NCBI GenBank assembly: GCA_021826655.1
Contig: JAKAZC010000155.1
Location: 1-6,812 of the forward strand
Length of the DNA: 6,812 bases
Reading direction: 5' to 3'
Origin: Actinomycetes bacterium
GTDB taxonomy: Bacteria > Actinomycetota > Acidimicrobiia > Acidimicrobiales > RAAP-2
Part shown: in pieces, positions 6,280 to 6,812 of the stretch
Layout of the letters: the number at the start of each line of letters is the position of its first letter
Position numbering within the stretch: the first letter of the stretch is position 1
Notes under the pieces: model-generated
The model's input: the letters and a program-made list of their open reading frames with translations, nothing else
What the model was told of the DNA's origin: nothing
The model's database searches: none
Position numbers and translations under genes: made by a program

Positions 6280-6812
6280 ATGGACCTCCGCATCTTCACC
6301 GAGCCCCAGCAGGGTGCCTCGTACGACGACCTGCTCGCCGTGGCCCGGTCAGCCGAACGGCACGGATTCGATGCCTTCTTCCGCAGCGACCACTACCTGA
6401 AGATGGGGGAGGCGTCCGGTCTCCCCGGTCCCACCGATGCGTGGATCACCCTGGCGGGCATCGCCCGGGAGACGTCGAGGATCCGCCTGGGGACGCTGGT
6501 CACGGCGTCGACGTTCCGCCACCCCGGCGTACTGGCCATCTCGGTGGCCCAGGTCGACGCCATGAGCGCCGGTCGGGTCGAACTCGGGGTCGGCGCGGCC
6601 TGGTACGACGGGGAGCACACCGCGTACGGCATCCCCTTCCCGTCGACGGGCGAACGGTTCGCGCGCCTCGAGGAGCAGCTGGCCGTCGTGACCGGGCTGT
6701 GGGCGACGCCCGAGGGGGCCCACTACGACTTCGAGGGCGCCCACTACACCCTGGTCGACTGCCCGGCCCTACCTAAGCCGGTCCAGCGGCCGGGACCACC
6801 GATCATCATCGG
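6280..6812 (+). CDS. F420-dependent luciferase-like (LLM class) oxidoreductase, N-terminal part
   Basis: The first 177 residues of a protein that runs off the right edge; complete family members are roughly 300 residues. Bacterial-luciferase-like enzymes fold as a TIM barrel and, in Actinobacteria, mostly use the deazaflavin F420 for two-electron reductions or oxidations. Seen: a MDLRIFTEPQQG start, FFRSDHYL (33-40), RIRLGTLVT (67-75), the segment MSAGRVELGVGAAWYDGEH (95-113) typical of the cofactor-phosphate region of the family, ERFARLEEQL (125-134), and PKPVQRPGPPIIIG at the edge, which in this family precedes a Gly-Gly turn. It resembles, from memory, the mycobacterial Rv1855c-type group. 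The ATG at 6280 is the first start in frame with this alignment; GGGGG just before it is too close to be a Shine-Dalgarno. It lies 46 bp after the exporter on the same strand; a functional link is possible but unproven. Substrate unknown. Confidence 0.88.
   Translation, partial: MDLRIFTEPQQGASYDDLLAVARSAERHGFDAFFRSDHYLKMGEASGLPGPTDAWITLAGIARETSRIRLGTLVTASTFRHPGVLAISVAQVDAMSAGRVELGVGAAWYDGEHTAYGIPFPSTGERFARLEEQLAVVTGLWATPEGAHYDFEGAHYTLVDCPALPKPVQRPGPPIII

Overview
The window is high-GC DNA (clearly above 65% G+C by eye) with tightly packed genes. It most likely comes from an actinobacterium, plausibly an Acidimicrobiia-type lineage. Three things point there: crgA, a cell-division gene confined to Actinobacteria; an F420-type luciferase-like oxidoreductase; and the gene order [Ser/Thr-rich kinase-like tail]-><-trpG crgA->, which matches the pknB/trpG/crgA neighbourhood of mycobacteria. 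The lineage below phylum is inference.

Left part (1-1222), conserved housekeeping. The Thr-rich C-terminus of an upstream gene (probably a PknB-type PASTA kinase) ends at 97. It converges on trpG/pabA, the glutamine amidotransferase of anthranilate/aminodeoxychorismate synthase, on the minus strand. crgA diverges from trpG. Both convergent junctions (97/133 and 1156/1260) carry strong GC-rich hairpins that could terminate both strands.

Middle part (1260-3101), acyl-CoA metabolism. A thiolase on the minus strand diverges from a PaaI-like hotdog thioesterase on the plus strand. The 198-bp region between them holds a plausible promoter/operator.

Next (3182-3898) is a ComF-like protein with an N-terminal zinc ribbon and a phosphoribosyltransferase PRPP loop.

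Right part (3899-6233), a MarR-regulated efflux operon. A strong extended -10 promoter overlaps a perfect 15-bp palindrome, followed by a structured leader of about 100 nt with a 14-bp tandem duplication. Then come a MarR regulator and, overlapping it by four bases (ATGA), a 14-helix DHA2/EmrB-type MFS exporter. The sequence supports autoregulation, with the repressor covering the start of its own transcript and drug or metabolite export as output.

Right edge (6280-6812): the N-terminal 177 residues of an F420-dependent luciferase-like oxidoreductase, running off the window.

Several genes (crgA, the thioesterase, probably the oxidoreductase and trpG) have a TANNNT-like -10 element six to nine bases before the start codon and no properly spaced Shine-Dalgarno. 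This suggests leaderless mRNAs, in contrast to the thiolase, comF-like, marR and MFS genes, which have recognisable ribosome sites. No stretch longer than 300 bp lacks a gene. I see no CRISPR array, tRNA, rRNA, insertion sequence, phage gene or toxin-antitoxin pair, and nothing that amounts to a clearly undescribed system. The most interesting material is the regulatory architecture in front of marR.
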